Counted from the stretch's first letter, positions 44,018-55,764 are shown. The stretch is 64,000 nucleotides of DNA from Leptobrachium leishanense (GCA_009667805.1 CM019064.1:110024328-110088327), one strand, 5' to 3'. Made by a program: numbers and translations. The notes: a model not told the origin generated them from the sequence alone.

Positions 44018-44205
44018 TTAATAATGATAGAATTCTCTGACAAAGTTTGCATTGGTAAGTAAACGGAAGAAATACATGGAATATTGTTTTTGATTAAATA
44101 TTATAAAAGAGAATACAATAGTGGATGTAAAACAACCCTAGCTTCATGTTTTACATTCATAAATGAAGATGTGTAAATGTTCGGTTTTTCATGTCAAAGA
44201 TATAA

Positions 44206-44320
44206 GGGTCTATTCACTAAAAGGTGAAATTCAGGAGAATTGACAGGAGAAGAGAACAAAATGTAGACCAATTCTCACTTCTGTCAATTCTTCTGACTTC
44301 ACCCTTTAGTAAATAGACCC
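44206..44320. mobile_element. Foldback MITE (115 bp)
   Basis: GGGTCTATTCACTAAAAGGTG-like arm (44206-44226) and inverse ending CACCCTTTAGTAAATAGACC, flanked by TAA and TAT; GAATTGACAGGAGAAGAGAA faces its inverse in the middle. The name-giving GGTCTATTCA also starts the MITE at 55980. Confidence 0.8.
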
Positions 44321-44483
44321 TATAGTTTCAAGGAGAATATAACCTGTAATACGGTAATCTGGAGTTTAATGCAATAGTTTAAAATAGAAACTCTCACAAG
44401 TCTACATATGCCTACCTGTTCTGGTGGCCATGTGAGCAGCTTATTTTCTAAATTGATCTGAAAATTAGAAAAGTATACTTATT

Positions 44484-44860
44484 TTTCAAAGTGCCTGCCG
44501 GTGCCCCAATGTCAAGTATACTCAATTTGGTTTAATTTTGGTGTAATGCACTATAATTGAATTTATTGCAAGCAAAATTGATTTTCAAATGGACTCCATA
44601 ATGTGCCTACAATTTTTTTGGCAGCTTGGGCATGACAACAGGGTGCTAAAACAGTTTTGAACAGCTAGGACTCTGTGGGTCTTAAGCACTGAGCCTTAAC
44701 TGGTTCAGCATGAAGCCCCAGATGCAAGAGCCCTTTCTGGCCAACAGATGACCAAGTCTGCCGTCAGAAATGGCTTCCCGACAGTAAAAAAAAAATTCAA
44801 ATGTTTTTTACTATAGAATTAATGAAAAATGATTTTAAAAAACCCCACTGGTTTTCTAGT
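44484..44860 (+). mobile_element. TTAA-target MITE family fragment
   Basis: Aligns with 41890-42260: TGGTGTAATGCACTATAATT, CAGCTAGGACTCTGTGGG, CAGCATGAAGCCCCAG, TCTGGCCAACAGATGACC and ACTATAGAATTAATGAAAAA. The left terminus is missing. Confidence 0.65.
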
Positions 44861-45784
44861 GAACATGTTAATGTATGTCACAGAAAATGTTGCTATTTAG
44901 GTTAACAAAAAAGAAGAATTAAAGGATTAAACATAGTTAATGCAAGAGTTACTTCTTTCTAGTGAAGAAAATCATTCAGAAGCAACTACTTGCATCATTT
45001 TTAAGGCATAACATTCAATTTGCTAAATCCTTTCAAGAAACTAATGTTTGCTGATAATTACAAAATAATATTCCAAGACTCAACACAATTACGCATAATA
45101 ATTACATAATAATTGACAATGATGTCATGAATGACTAATGTCAAACTGCAAGGGACTCCATTAATGATTAATAGGAGTTAAATTACTATGTCATGTAACA
45201 TTAATATATTGCTTTTGCTCTAATTTTATGAATCATTTTGTACAAAACAGTTCAGTCAACATTATATTGACTTTTTCATGGTTTTCTTAAAGAGTGTTTG
45301 AATCTACATAGACTTTTATTGCAAGCTCTCTACAACATGGTTACATTTGCAGATAACACTGCCATCAGTTTTCACAAGTTCACAATTTAAATTAGAATAA
45401 AAGAAGTGTAAAAAGAAAAAGGAATGTGAGTTAAGGAGCATTAATAATGATTGTGAGGTGTGACATAGTAAAAAATGAGACAAAATTACCAGCCTTGATT
45501 AATTTCAAAAGCTTCACTGATTTCTATTTAGTCATGCATATAACTGACTAAGGTAACCCCTGAATGTCATCATTTGAATGTAATGTTACGCTTTATAAAG
45601 CAGATTATATCAGGCTTCACATTTTAACTCTTCCCTTCACATTAGAATACCATATAATATAGTATAATGGGGCTTTGTAAGGTTTGGAAAGTAACAGTAA
45701 TGTTTCATTGGTTCATATAAAAATTGTACACCGAGTAAACCTTTAAGAAGTATAGAATTAGAGACATAAAGCGTGTCATCATTA
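44861..45784. other. AT-rich spacer, no gene seen
   Basis: Nothing recognised. Confidence 0.45.
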
Positions 45785-46097
45785 AACATATAAAAACAAG
45801 GTAAAATCTATACAAGATAAAAAAAACAGGAAATGGACAAAAACAGCATAATACTGTAAAAAAGGATGGTACATATATATGCCCCTAGTGGAAACACACT
45901 CAATAGTTGCATGTATATATCAACATATATCACAAATCAGCGTTACCCCTCCACAATATGTGTAGTCGCCAGACACCTTTATCCAGCAGATGCAAGCCTC
46001 AAGGACCTCAACAGCAGCGGTGGGGCTGTAGAAAGGATTCCACTCTCCACAGAATATTCTTTTATCGTGTGTAGATTTTACCTTGTTTTTATATGTT
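45785..46097. mobile_element. Small element bounded by 30-bp inverted repeats
   Basis: AACATATAAAAACAAGGTAA then AATCTATACA (45785-45814) is inverted at 46068-46097 with one mismatch. The 253-bp interior is not palindromic. No clear TSD; superfamily unknown. Confidence 0.65.
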
Positions 46098-46363
46098 TTT
46101 TCGACGTCCTTGGGAGGAGGCAATTTTGCATTAAAGATGGGGATACCTTGTATATCTTAATAGCAATGTGTGTGCGGTGGGTTGTTACTTGCATGAATAT
46201 GTGAGAAATTATCAAAAGGATAAGAGTAATTGCTTTGCAGGAGAGTGTTATAAAGTATGTGGCAGCATATCTGGAAACTGTCATATGGAGAGACTATAGG
46301 AGCACAGCAAAATGGAAAAAGATTCCTTATTCAAATGCGTTATAGTAATAACTGTTTACATTA

Positions 46364-46388
46364 ATATATATATATATATATATATATA
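46364..46388. repeat. (TA)n microsatellite
   Basis: An uninterrupted TA run. Confidence 0.95.
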
Positions 46389-47606
46389 AATATTATTCAA
46401 CTTAATTATACCTAAATATTTTTTGAGGGTGCTGAAAATGTGTACCAAAACAATATTTTATGATGACTTTAAATGTTTTCTATGCATCTTGATATAAAAA
46501 ATCACTTTACACATTACTTGTCAGAATACCAAAAATACCATATCTGGTGTTATTTGTTTGGAAAAACACTAGGCAATGAAAAGGCTAAAAATTGTATAAT
46601 TGTATATAATGCCAGACAACATTACTCAAGCACCTTTTTTAGGAGTGGGAAGAGAAATAGGACCAGCCTGGACACGACTTCACTTTCCATGGGACCCAAC
46701 CTCCATGGTTTCATGGGAGAAGATATGACTGCATGGTGGAAAACAATAGAGGGGTGTTTCAAGCCATGAATTTAAATTTTGGTAAAATTCGGAGAAGTGT
46801 CATATAGAAGTGCTATATATTTCTACATCTCCATGTTGTACAATGTCGGGTATATTATAATGGAAAAATTAAAATGGATGCCTGTAGCCATCTTGTTTTA
46901 ATGTAAAGTCTTTCTTTTTCAATTTTCCCTAGTTTTAGAAATGGACAGAGATTTTTTTTTAAATAGTTCATGGCTAAGAGTTATGATTTTTTTTTATAAA
47001 TGCCAGACATGATGTTATAGACGATAAAATGTCTTTATTTGATATAATGCTGAGCTAAGTGCCAGACATGTCATATTTAAATTTATTGGTTTGTTTTAAG
47101 ATTTGAATTTAAGATTTGAATTAAAGATATTTTCTTTTTGGGTATAGGAACAAAGTTTAAATCTTTGCAAGTGTATAATTATATTGACGAAATATATTCT
47201 TATAATCAATATATATTTTATTATATTTACAGTAGGAAATAGATGCTCCAAATATTTGTAGAGTATAACTGATAAACAGTATAATTACTGAAGAATAGAA
47301 TTTCTGTTGATTTTAACTAGAAAGGAATTTAGCTGAGTTTTGAGAGGAGTAGAGATATTAATTTAATTTTGACAGGAGAGACCCAAAGTCTAGGATTGAA
47401 TATAGGATCTTTGTTAAAACAGATGGATCTTTGACCTTAGATAAGATATATTAAAATTAAATTGTGGAATTAATTTGTAGAGTAACACTGCCCTCTTGAG
47501 GCATAGTAAATATTATATTAATATAGAGAGAGTAATATTTAAATGAAAGGGGTAGATTGTCAGTGACGTCAAATTGACTATAATTGGAGCTGTACTGTTC
47601 GTTGCA
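46389..47606. other. AT-rich spacer, no gene seen
   Basis: A 98-codon open frame at 46473 shows no recognisable domain and lacks support. Confidence 0.45.
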
Positions 47607-47712
47607 AGGCATTCAGATCATCCCAGGACACGATAATGCATTGGGCATTCAGATCATCCTAGGACACGATAATGCATTGGGCATTCAGATCATCCCAGGA
47701 CACGATAATGCA
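47607..47712 (+). repeat. Tandem repeat, 35-bp unit x 3
   Basis: GGCATTCAGATCATCCCAGG then ACACGATAATGCATT, nearly perfect three times, followed by a partial unit. Confidence 0.92.
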
Positions 47713-48101
47713 TTGATTCAGATTGCAGATCATTCCAACACCCAATGCATTCAAGATATTACATATAATTTAATTAGGTCCACACTTCTAACTCACATGT
47801 ATTGAATATCTGGTATTGATAATTTTCACAAATTCCAAAAACAATATATTACATAAAGAATATTCAAAGGCTGTAACTCATTGAATCCAGATTGGAGAGG
47901 TAATGTATGAAAGCTATTTAAATTAAGGAATTAATGTAATTATATATATCTGGAGTATTTCTTGAAACAGATAGACTGAGATATCTCAGATTACTGTTAG
48001 ATCCAGAGTCTTTAAAATATTTATATTCTGCAGATAGAGATATGAAGAAGAATCGGATATAAGGATTTATCCTAAAGTAATTGTTGCAAAGTGATATACA
48101 A

Positions 48102-48136
<35 letters not shown>

Positions 48137-48829
48137 TTGAATTTGGAAATTACTGTGATTGAAATTAATAAGCAAGGAATTATATAACTACAATATAAAA
48201 AGCAGAAGATTAGAAACTTAATCCTCGATATTAGGGGAAGATTCACTAAATAAGTATTTATTACTTATCCTTCTAGAAATAGAATAAGTGATATCTCATC
48301 TTTTGTTGATCCACGTAGCATAGAGAGATACATATATCTCTACAAGATCTAGCTTGTTTAAACATTGGTTTGCTGGGAAATACATGTTAATTGTTTTTGT
48401 TAAGCAGAAATGTTTATTAACCATTTGTGTATAGTTACTAACTGATAAAGTAAATGATATTAATCATATATGCAGTTACTAACAGGAGATACATATATTG
48501 AGAAGCTACTGTCTATGTGCTGATGGATGGATATGTTGTTTATAAATCTTTGTTTATGATATGAGATTTGAATTTTTTTTGCATACGTAATAAATATATA
48601 TATGTTTTTATACGATTATTGATTAGTGTATTCTTCAAAGCAAAACACAGACAATTAAAAGAATTTAGGAGAATTTCTAGGAAATATAAACGATTGATAT
48701 TTGTGTCTCGTATAAGTTTCTTATTGAATATAAATCTCGACAACAAACACTAGAACAGTATCAGTTTAATATTTCATGATGGAGTATTACGAGAGTACAT
48801 TGATACATTCATGTAACATTTATCATATA
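47713..48829. other. AT-rich spacer with a (TA)n tract at 48104-48131
   Basis: No gene recognised. Confidence 0.5.
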
Positions 48830-48937
48830 CTAGCTGGATACCCGTGCTTTGCGCCGAACCTTCGGGCTATGCAGGAGATATTTGGTTCACAATCCGTTGG
48901 CTTAATGGTGGTTGGTGATTGAAACACATAAGGGATG

Positions 48938-48938
<1 letters not shown>

Positions 48939-48969
<31 letters not shown>
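48939..48969. repeat. (ATA)n microsatellite inside the Helitron 3' region
   Basis: About ten AAT/ATA triplets. Confidence 0.95.
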
Positions 48970-49049
48970 CAATAAAATAGATGGGTTTAAGCCCTTTAAT
49001 CCCGCCAGCAATCCTGGGATTTTTGTCTATGTAGCCGGGCTAAATACTT

Positions 49050-50114
49050 GATTAGCATGGATTTTCAATTTGTCCCTCAGATGATTTGCTCAGGACTTTC
49101 CTATAAACAACATTCCTGGTTTTAATCTCTGGCTGGAGGATGACCAGGCTGTCAGGTGAACTGACTCTGCAGCACGCCAAATACAACTGGTCATGGGAGA
49201 AACAGGTCACTCGTCAGATGCACACCAGCCACTTTTAATGTCTGTCCCTGTGCCTTATTGATGGTGATGGCATAGCACACCTCAACAGGAAATTGTAGAC
49301 GTTTGAACTCGAAGTGGTAGTCTGATGGGATCAGAGGAATTCTGGGTATGAAAACAGTTTCTCCCTGATTTACACCTGTGAAAACCGGGGCTTCGATTAT
49401 GTGTTTTCACCTGAAGTCTGGTCCTATTACAGTGTTTTGGAGGGGTTAGAGTGCATAACAGCATGATTGGAGCGCCAACCTTGAGGTAGAGGACATGAGG
49501 TGGTAATCCTGGTAGGTTGAGAGTGTGCAAGAAGAACTCCACAGGGTAATGTACAGCATCCTCAATTCCAGTCCACAGTTCACAGATGCATACTTCATAT
49601 GTTCAGGGGACAACTTCTCCAGCAGAAAGTTGTTGATGCTGTTGGCTGAGTGGTTTGTTGGGGTGAGAATAGCTCTTTCTCAAAGCCATGAACCGCAATA
49701 CACTCCAGCCTGATGAATGTTTGGGTGTATTCTGTCAGTCAAGTTGATCAGATTTGTCACATCCTCGCAAAGGTTACTTGGAATAGTTATTCTTCCCTCC
49801 TCTTCCAAAAGCTTGCCATTACCAATATCAAGTAATAAGTTAGAAAACGCTTCTGTCCTCAAATCACGTTGAAGGTGGACACGCATGTTAACTGTCAAGG
49901 ACAGGACTATGACATAAGGCCATAAGATGGATGACTTGAGACAGGCCTTGACTTCATCTGCACCTGTCCCTCGTGGCACAACAGACAATGTCTGTCTGAA
50001 ACCACCAGCCAAAAGCACCGTAACTCCTCCCTTAAGATGGTTGCTACCCCTAATACAACCTGTTGTCTCTGCTGTGGAGAACGATATCTCTCTTCTCAAA
50101 ATCCTGCCTGACAA
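49050..50114 (-). pseudogene. Helitron PIF1-like helicase, C-terminal part
   Basis: The helicase unwinds DNA during rolling-circle transposition. On the minus strand, HLKGGVTVLLAGGFRQTLSV then VPRGTGADEVKACLKSSILW and LSLTVNMRVHLQ (about 50040-49860) match the middle helicase motifs. LPGLPPHVLYLKVGAPIMLL and CNRTRLQVK (about 49520-49400), AITINKAQGQTLKVAG (about 49275-49225) and, after a frameshift, QLYLACCRVSSPDSLVILQP and TRNVVYRKVL (about 49180-49090) give the C-terminus. Walker A and the helicase start are lost in the deletion. Confidence 0.87.
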
Positions 50115-50760
50115 TGAGAACAGTCACTTCTGTACTAGTGGGAGCATTGAAATGACCTTGGTGCTCTCCAGAAGACTTCCTATCGGCGTTAAACACCACT
50201 TGGAAGTCCTTGTGACCCTTAATAACAGAATAAACAGCAGCCTTAAGTCCCAGAATATATGTGTTGTGGTCATGCAGCAACATCTGCAGTTGGCTAACCA
50301 GTTTTGGATTAATGAGCGGGTAGATTCCACAACGGATGTACGTCTCATTGTCATCATCACCAACAAAGTATATCTGAGGAAATGAAGGCTGCTGCTTTGG
50401 CCCCGCTATGATACTCCCTATCCTGTGGTAGACCTGCCCCTGCACATTTAATATTGGCATAAAATTTCCCTTCTTCACCTTTCTGGCTCCAAAAGACATC
50501 ATTTGGAAGCATCCGTCGTACTTCCGGGCAGCAGAAAGAAAGTGCCATTGGATGCTTGTGGGTGAGAAGGCTGTGTAAGGGTTCAGGGTAGGGCTGAAGG
50601 GGAGGGAGCTGGACTTTCCAGCCACTGCAGCACATCCCGGGACTCTCATCCTGCCACTTCAGAGCACAACACCAGGCACAAGTTAACCGAGGTCCGAGAT
50701 CAACAACCTTTTCCCTGGAGTAATCAATCTGAGGTTCATATTTAAAACCAGACAAATACT
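50050..50760 (-). pseudogene. Helitron N-terminal (Helitron_like_N) region
   Basis: On the minus strand: FKYEPQIDYSREKVVDLGPR, CALKWQDESPGMCCSGWKVQ and LHSLLTHKHPMA; then, in the next frame, FQMMSFGARKVKKGNFMPIL, VQGQVYHRIGSIIAGPKQQP, FPQIYFVGDDDNETYIRCGI, NPKLVSQLQMLLHDHN, NADRKSSGEHQGHFNAPTS and EKRDIVLHSRDNRLY, which leads into the Rep domain in intact elements. Here the reading stops and abuts helicase sequence. The catalytic HUH and two-tyrosine motifs are absent. Confidence 0.87.
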
Positions 50761-51098
50761 TATTAGTCCCAGGCATTGATCCCATTTGCGGGTCATTAAC
50801 GTAGGGGTTATTAGATGCATACTTTATTACAGCCTTTATGGTTATGGAGATATTGTGATGTTGTGCAGGTGGCATTTTGCTTTTATATATGTAGATTTAA
50901 AAAATGTTTGTATATTTCATGGCCTTGCTCTCCTGCTCTACTCAGTGTTTTCCAAACCTGTCCTCTTGACCCACTAACAGGCCAAGTTTTCCAGACATTA
51001 TCTTCACATTTCATGGGACAGGTGCAGAGCCATAGCTAGCTCCTTTTGCGCCCTTGGCAAGAGCAGAAAATTGTGCCCCCCACAATATTTTTACAGAG

Positions 51099-51145
<47 letters not shown>

Positions 51146-51149
51146 ATCC

Positions 51150-51447
51150 CCTGTGCATGTGCCCCATAAACATGACATCCGTGATATCTGGTTGGCTGAG
51201 AATGCTAATCACAGAATGGATATACTGTATATTTGGCACTTTGTTTGAATGTTACAGATCTTCAGTTCCAGTTTAAACTCACCTTCAGCAGGGCTGCCAT
51301 GCAAAGCAATTGCACACTGTTAGATGGACGAACTGGAACTGAAGATCTGTAAAATCCATGAGAAAGTGCCAAGTTATTATCAAATCTGTGATTAGTATTT
51401 TCAGTCAATCAGATATAATGTTTATGAGGCGCATGCACAAGGGATCC
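51150..51447. repeat. Long imperfect foldback
   Basis: TGTGCATGTGCCCCATAAAC, ATATCTGGTTGGCTGAGAAT, GCTAATCACAGA and ACAGATCTTCAGTTCCAGTT are followed about 60 bp later by the inverse series AACTGGAACTGAAGATCTGT, TCTGTGATTAGTATTTTCAG, TCAATCAGATAT and GTTTATGAGGCGCATGCACA. The arms of about 120 bp contain indels, so this is an older palindromic element. Confidence 0.8.
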
Positions 51448-51559
51448 CGTTTACACATCATATGGAGGATGCGCATGTGCATTTCAGCAGATTGCAAAAT
51501 TTGACAGAGCTAGAGACGCACATGTGGGCATATTGCCCCGCCTTCAGTGCACCGTCTTT

Positions 51560-52310
51560 CCCTCTTTTCCATTGTCTTCCTCTACTCTTTATACCTTTCC
51601 TCCTCTTCCTCTCTTTCTCCCCTTCTCATGCCATTTCCTCCCCCTCCCTTCTTTCCATGTAAATTCTCCCCTCCTTTTCATGGCCACCGACTCCTTTTGA
51701 TGTTCATTTCATCCTCTGTTTTTTCAGTCCATTACGCCCTCCTTTTCATATTCATTTCACGTTTCACCCCCTTTTTTAAATCCATTCCCCTCCTGTCATT
51801 TTAAATTCACCCCATTCCCCTTCCTTTTACATTCCCCTCCTTTTCATATTCATTTCACGTTTCACCTCCTTGTTTTTCAATCCATTCCTCCTCCTGTCAT
51901 GTTCATTTCACTCTATTTCCCCCTCCTTCTCATATTCATTTCTCCCCCTTTTTTTCAATCCATTCCCCTAATGTCATTTTCATTTCACCCCATTTCCCCT
52001 CCTTTTCATGTTAGTTTCACCCCAATCCCCTCTCCTTCTGTCCATTCCCCCTCCTTCTCATATTCATTTTACCCCATTTCCCATCCTCTTATTCATTACA
52101 CCCCCTCCTTTTTCAGTCCATTCCCCCTGCTGTAAGGTCCATTTCACCCAATTTACTCATCCTTTTCATGTTAATTTCACCCCATTCCTTCCTACTTTTT
52201 CAGTCTATTCCCTCTCTTCATATTAATATCACGTAATTTCCCCCTTCTTCTCATTTTCATTACACCCCCTCCTTTTCCAGTTCATTCCCCCACCTTCTCA
52301 TATTTATTTC
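51560..52310. repeat. Pyrimidine-rich degenerate tandem array
   Basis: Repeated CCCCTCCTTTTCATATTCAT, TTCACCCCATTTCCCC and TTTTTCAATCCATTCCCC words in units of about 60-90 bp. Long open frames here reflect composition only. Confidence 0.8.
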
Positions 52311-52878
52311 ACCTTCTTTGAACCTGGGAGTCAGCAGCTGGGCTTTGCTTTTTCCTCCGTGTCAGAATGCAGCACTGGGAGGAAGTGACGTTATAGGATC
52401 ACTTCCTCCCAGTGCCGCTGCAGTGCATAGGAATGTGACAGGCAGGGTCATGTGGCTGCGCCTCCCAAACTGGCACCGGATGGAGCAGCTGCCAGTTAAT
52501 AGATGCTATACATTGAATTAGCATCACAGATGGCAGCATCGCGCTGACGTTTATTTTTGACAGCCCTAGCTACACTGGCTGTGCCCCCTCATAGCTGCAC
52601 CCGAGGCGAGTGCCTCACTTGCCTCGCCCTCCTTATGATCCTGGACAGGTGATCTGATTTGCTGCTCAGTTACTGTAGGATTCAGTCTGCATTTCCTCAA
52701 AGTAATTCTTAAAATCTGACCTGTTAATGGGTCCTGAGAACAAGTTGGAAACACTGGTCTACATTTTGCATCACAAAAACAAGTCAACTAGACAAGTCAG
52801 TCTGTCTTACCTACTTACCCATTTTACTTACTTACAGGGCACTGCCATCTTGGACATAGCATTGGCACAGCAATTTAA

Positions 52879-53286
52879 CATCTTCACTACAAAGATCAAG
52901 AGATCTCGGGCTTCATAGGCAACATCCGGTTAAGATATCTTGATCTGCAGCACTGCAGCCCAAAAGCAAATTAAATTTGTTTGCTGCAAAAGAATGTTGT
53001 TTGCTTTTGGGCTGGTGCCTTTAAAGCGTTAAAATGGCAAACTAAATGTACTGATATATTGGACATTCAGGAGACGATGCAGGCAACACCATCTGCAACT
53101 CTAATGGTTGTAACTCAATCTGGCAGTAGATGGTGCCATCTACTGGCAAAATATGTTATTACAGTAAGAAATACACTGGGAATATACGCAAATATTTATT
53201 CTGTATAAGTAATTAAAAATTATTTTTCAAAAAAACCACTGTCTCCTGAAAATGTTTTTTTGGAAAATCACTTGGCAGTGAAGAGG
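52879..53286. mobile_element. TTAA-target MITE, copy 2 (408 bp)
   Basis: TTAA at 52875-52878 and 53287-53290; ends CATCTTCACTACAAAGATC and, inverted, CCTCTTCACTGCCAAGTGAT. Shares TTTGCTTTTGGGCTG, TATTACAGTAAG and TTTTTCAAAAAAACCACTG with the copy at 5794. It carries a head-to-head pair of CTCF-like cores at about 53121-53147. Confidence 0.78.
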
Positions 53287-53290
53287 TTAA

Positions 53291-54126
53291 AGAGTCAGTC
53301 TGAGAGAGTCTACCCATGTGTACCTGTCAGGTAAGATCAGAAAAGTTGGCCAATGGCAGATGAAGCAGCAGGAAAATATGACAGATATTAAATATTTGTA
53401 TTTTTTTTTATTCAATTAGATGTTAATGTGTTTATACGGTCGTTTAGGTTAAAGCGTCTAAGACATCTGCTTCAATTTTGTGACATTTGATCTTAACCTA
53501 CTGGATGCAAACATGAGGTTCATTTTCCTGTTTCTTTTATTATTATTGTACAGTATTTAAGAGGATGAATGATATATGGTGTATCTGATGCAGTGAAACA
53601 GAGAATATAAAAGTAAAAAGATTGAATACAAATCATTTAAATGTTGTTTCTCTCTGCCTACTTTCAAAACATAAAAAGAAACAGCTGAGTTTGCATGTGG
53701 TTAAAATAGAGACATCTCCTTATATCTTTTTCAACATCTTTGTTTTATTGCCAGAAGGAATAAACTGGAATAAGAAACAAGTACTCTGACTTTACTCTGT
53801 CCAATCTAAGATCAAGAAAATGCTTTACTATTTTTTGCAGATTTACACTTTTTATGTGGAAATCTCATTTACTCTTTGCTGCAGGCTTTTTTTTCAATGA
53901 ATTTATTGCTCCATTCCACAGGAAAATATGAAAATATCCAACCAACAGCTGCACATGGAGGTAGTCTATAGAATATATCATTGGAGAGAAATGAATAAAA
54001 ATCTCTGTGTGTGTGTATACGTGCGTGTATGCCTGTGTATGAGTCTGTGTTTACTTCATTATATTCATTCAAAGTATCGTTTTGTTCAATGTACTTGTTC
54101 AAAGTCCCAGATATATGTATTCTTAG

Positions 54127-54162
<36 letters not shown>

Positions 54163-54716
54163 CTGATATAAAGAAATTGGTAGTAGATGGTTAAGCATAT
54201 ATATAATGAATATTAAGTTTAATAACTGTAGCTGCTTTCAAAAATGCAAACCTATGATTACATCATAGCCTTTTATTCACCAACACGTACACTTACAAGC
54301 AGTGCCATATATACAGTACCATCATATTTAAATTCTACTCCTTTTTAATTGTAAATTAAATCAACCTTTTTACTACCGAGTTAACTTGATATACAAATGC
54401 TCCACCAGGTGACTGAGATTGAGTTAACTCTCTGTGGACTTATTCTGCGCAGTGGCTAATTAAATTTGTTAAATGAGCTCCAGAGAACTTCCCTAAACAT
54501 AGAATACAGTGCACGTATGGCTGATGTATGTGTGTATCCTAAGATCATCTATTCCTGCAAGTGGTGTAATGGAAAACCAGTCTGCAGCGAAAACGTTAAT
54601 TACGCCATGCTGTTTTGGACATACAGGGTGATTTGTATCCCACGGGTTATTTTTACAATAATTTCATCAATACACTCAGTGTAGTACATCTGAAACATGC
54701 TCACACTTGGCTTGAA
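53291..54716. other. AT-rich spacer with (GT)n-like and (TA)n tracts
   Basis: A GTGTGTGTGTATACGTGCGT tract lies at about 54005 and (TA)n at 54129-54160. No gene recognised. Confidence 0.5.
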
Positions 54717-54922
54717 GTGCTGGCTGGGTGGAGTAGAGGTAACATCACTGCTCTATAATCATGGTGACTGTGGAGACACAGGTTCGAATCCCAGCAAGAG
54801 CACCTCTCCAGTAAGTGTCCTTGGGCAAGACACATAACGGTACATACTCGAACCCAGGAGATACTTGAAAACGAGAGAAATGTCAATGTATCCTTCCTGG
54901 GAAAATACTTTCCAAAAAAAAA
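54717..54922 (+). mobile_element. tRNA-derived SINE (about 205 bp)
   Basis: The head resembles a tRNA gene: an A-box-like TGGCTGGGTGG at 54721 and a perfect B box GGTTCGAATCC at 54781. The middle has GTGTCCTTGGGCAAGACAC, a block seen in V-SINE-type vertebrate SINEs. The tail (GAACCCAGGAGATACTTGAA, AATGTATCCTTCCTGG, then an A-run) matches the 3' end of the LINE at 32522-33005, which implies that LINE family supplied the reverse transcriptase. The acceptor stem does not fold well, so it is not a functional tRNA gene. Confidence 0.88.
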
Positions 54923-55764
54923 GTTCAATCTTGTAGTGGTATGCAACAAATATGGTCCATCCTCTGTAAATACTACTATTTAAAAGTGTGAATTTAAGAA
55001 GTTATTAAAAAAATAAGACTAGAGGAAGTAAAATGATTTTGAAGGTTAGTGGCTAGAGAAAGAGGAAAGTGTAATGTATTGATATTAGAAATTAAATTAG
55101 CCGAGTAATAACTCATCACGACAGCACAATTCTATTTTTATTGTGATACACACGAGATTTCTGCTTTCCACCACCTCATTGACATTTTAGTCTCTACATT
55201 TCATAATACCCTTTAAATTGACCTATAACCCTGTCAAGGCACATCTGTGATGGAATACATATGTTACATACTCACATCTCTTACAAAGACACGTTTCCGA
55301 TGTTCATAATAATACAACTTGAAGTTTACAACTGGTGAGATTACAGTCCGCTCCAATCTTCAAAGCCAAGACGTTACCAAACTTCAGAATAATTGAATAG
55401 TTGACAGCAATCTATGAAGGTTGCAAAGCATGACAATTATTGGATGTGGCTACTGTAGTGTGTCTATTATTAATCCCTTTATGTTTTACTATTACCCATG
55501 ATGTTAAGTTATCATCGTTACCCATCTGTTATCAAAGCTTTTGGTGAAGATTTTTCTAGTTTCCCTTCTTTTGTTTTATTCTTTCATTTCTACATTGTTT
55601 TATGAGATGACGTCTGATGATATGTAACTATATACCTTATGATAATTTGTTTTTATTACAATGTTTAATTTTTTATTAACTGAAATAATTTATTATTAAT
55701 GCTCTTCTTAATCTTTGTTCATTTTATTTGTTTTCTCCACTCTACCATCAGGTGATTTTCTAAA
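54923..55764. other. AT-rich spacer, no gene seen
   Basis: Nothing recognised. Confidence 0.45.

Larger units (their letters stand above)
48830..50760 (-). mobile_element. Helitron, internally deleted
   Basis: Minus-strand coding sequence matches the Helitron N-terminal replication-initiator region and the C-terminal part of its PIF1-type helicase, joined directly near 50050. The 3' terminus on the minus strand is ACGGGTATCCAGCTAG followed by T (CTAG at 48830-48833), fitting the CTRR|T rule of Helitron ends. A short run GCGCAAAGCACGG precedes it. No TIR or TSD is expected or seen. The 5' TC end could not be located; coding similarity begins near 50760. Confidence 0.85.
51025..52643. mobile_element. 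Nested hAT-like element, 1.6 kb, 8-bp TSD
   Basis: Starts CAGAGCCATAGCTAGCTCC and ends, inverted, CAGGATCATAAGGAGGGCG; flanked by a perfect GACAGGTG at 51017-51024 and 52644-52651. It has no coding sequence and contains a (TA)n at 51102-51141, a foldback at 51150-51447 and a pyrimidine-rich array at 51560-52310. Confidence 0.8.
50943..52756. mobile_element. hAT-like element with CAGTGTTTTCC ends, split by another hAT
   Basis: The left end CAGTGTTTTCCAAACCTGTC and inverted right end CAGTGTTTCCAACTTGTTCT are TIRs similar to those of Charlie-type hAT elements. The TSD is weak (GCTCTACT against GTCTACAT). After removal of 51025-52643 plus one TSD the element is under 200 bp, a short MITE. Confidence 0.65.

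Noticed and set aside
51462..52226. Open frames in the pyrimidine-rich tract
   Set aside because: They result from a C/T-rich tandem array giving S, P, F and L codons without stops.
54717..54800. Functional tRNA gene
   Set aside because: The B box is perfect, but the acceptor and anticodon stems do not pair well and the sequence continues into a SINE body with a LINE tail.
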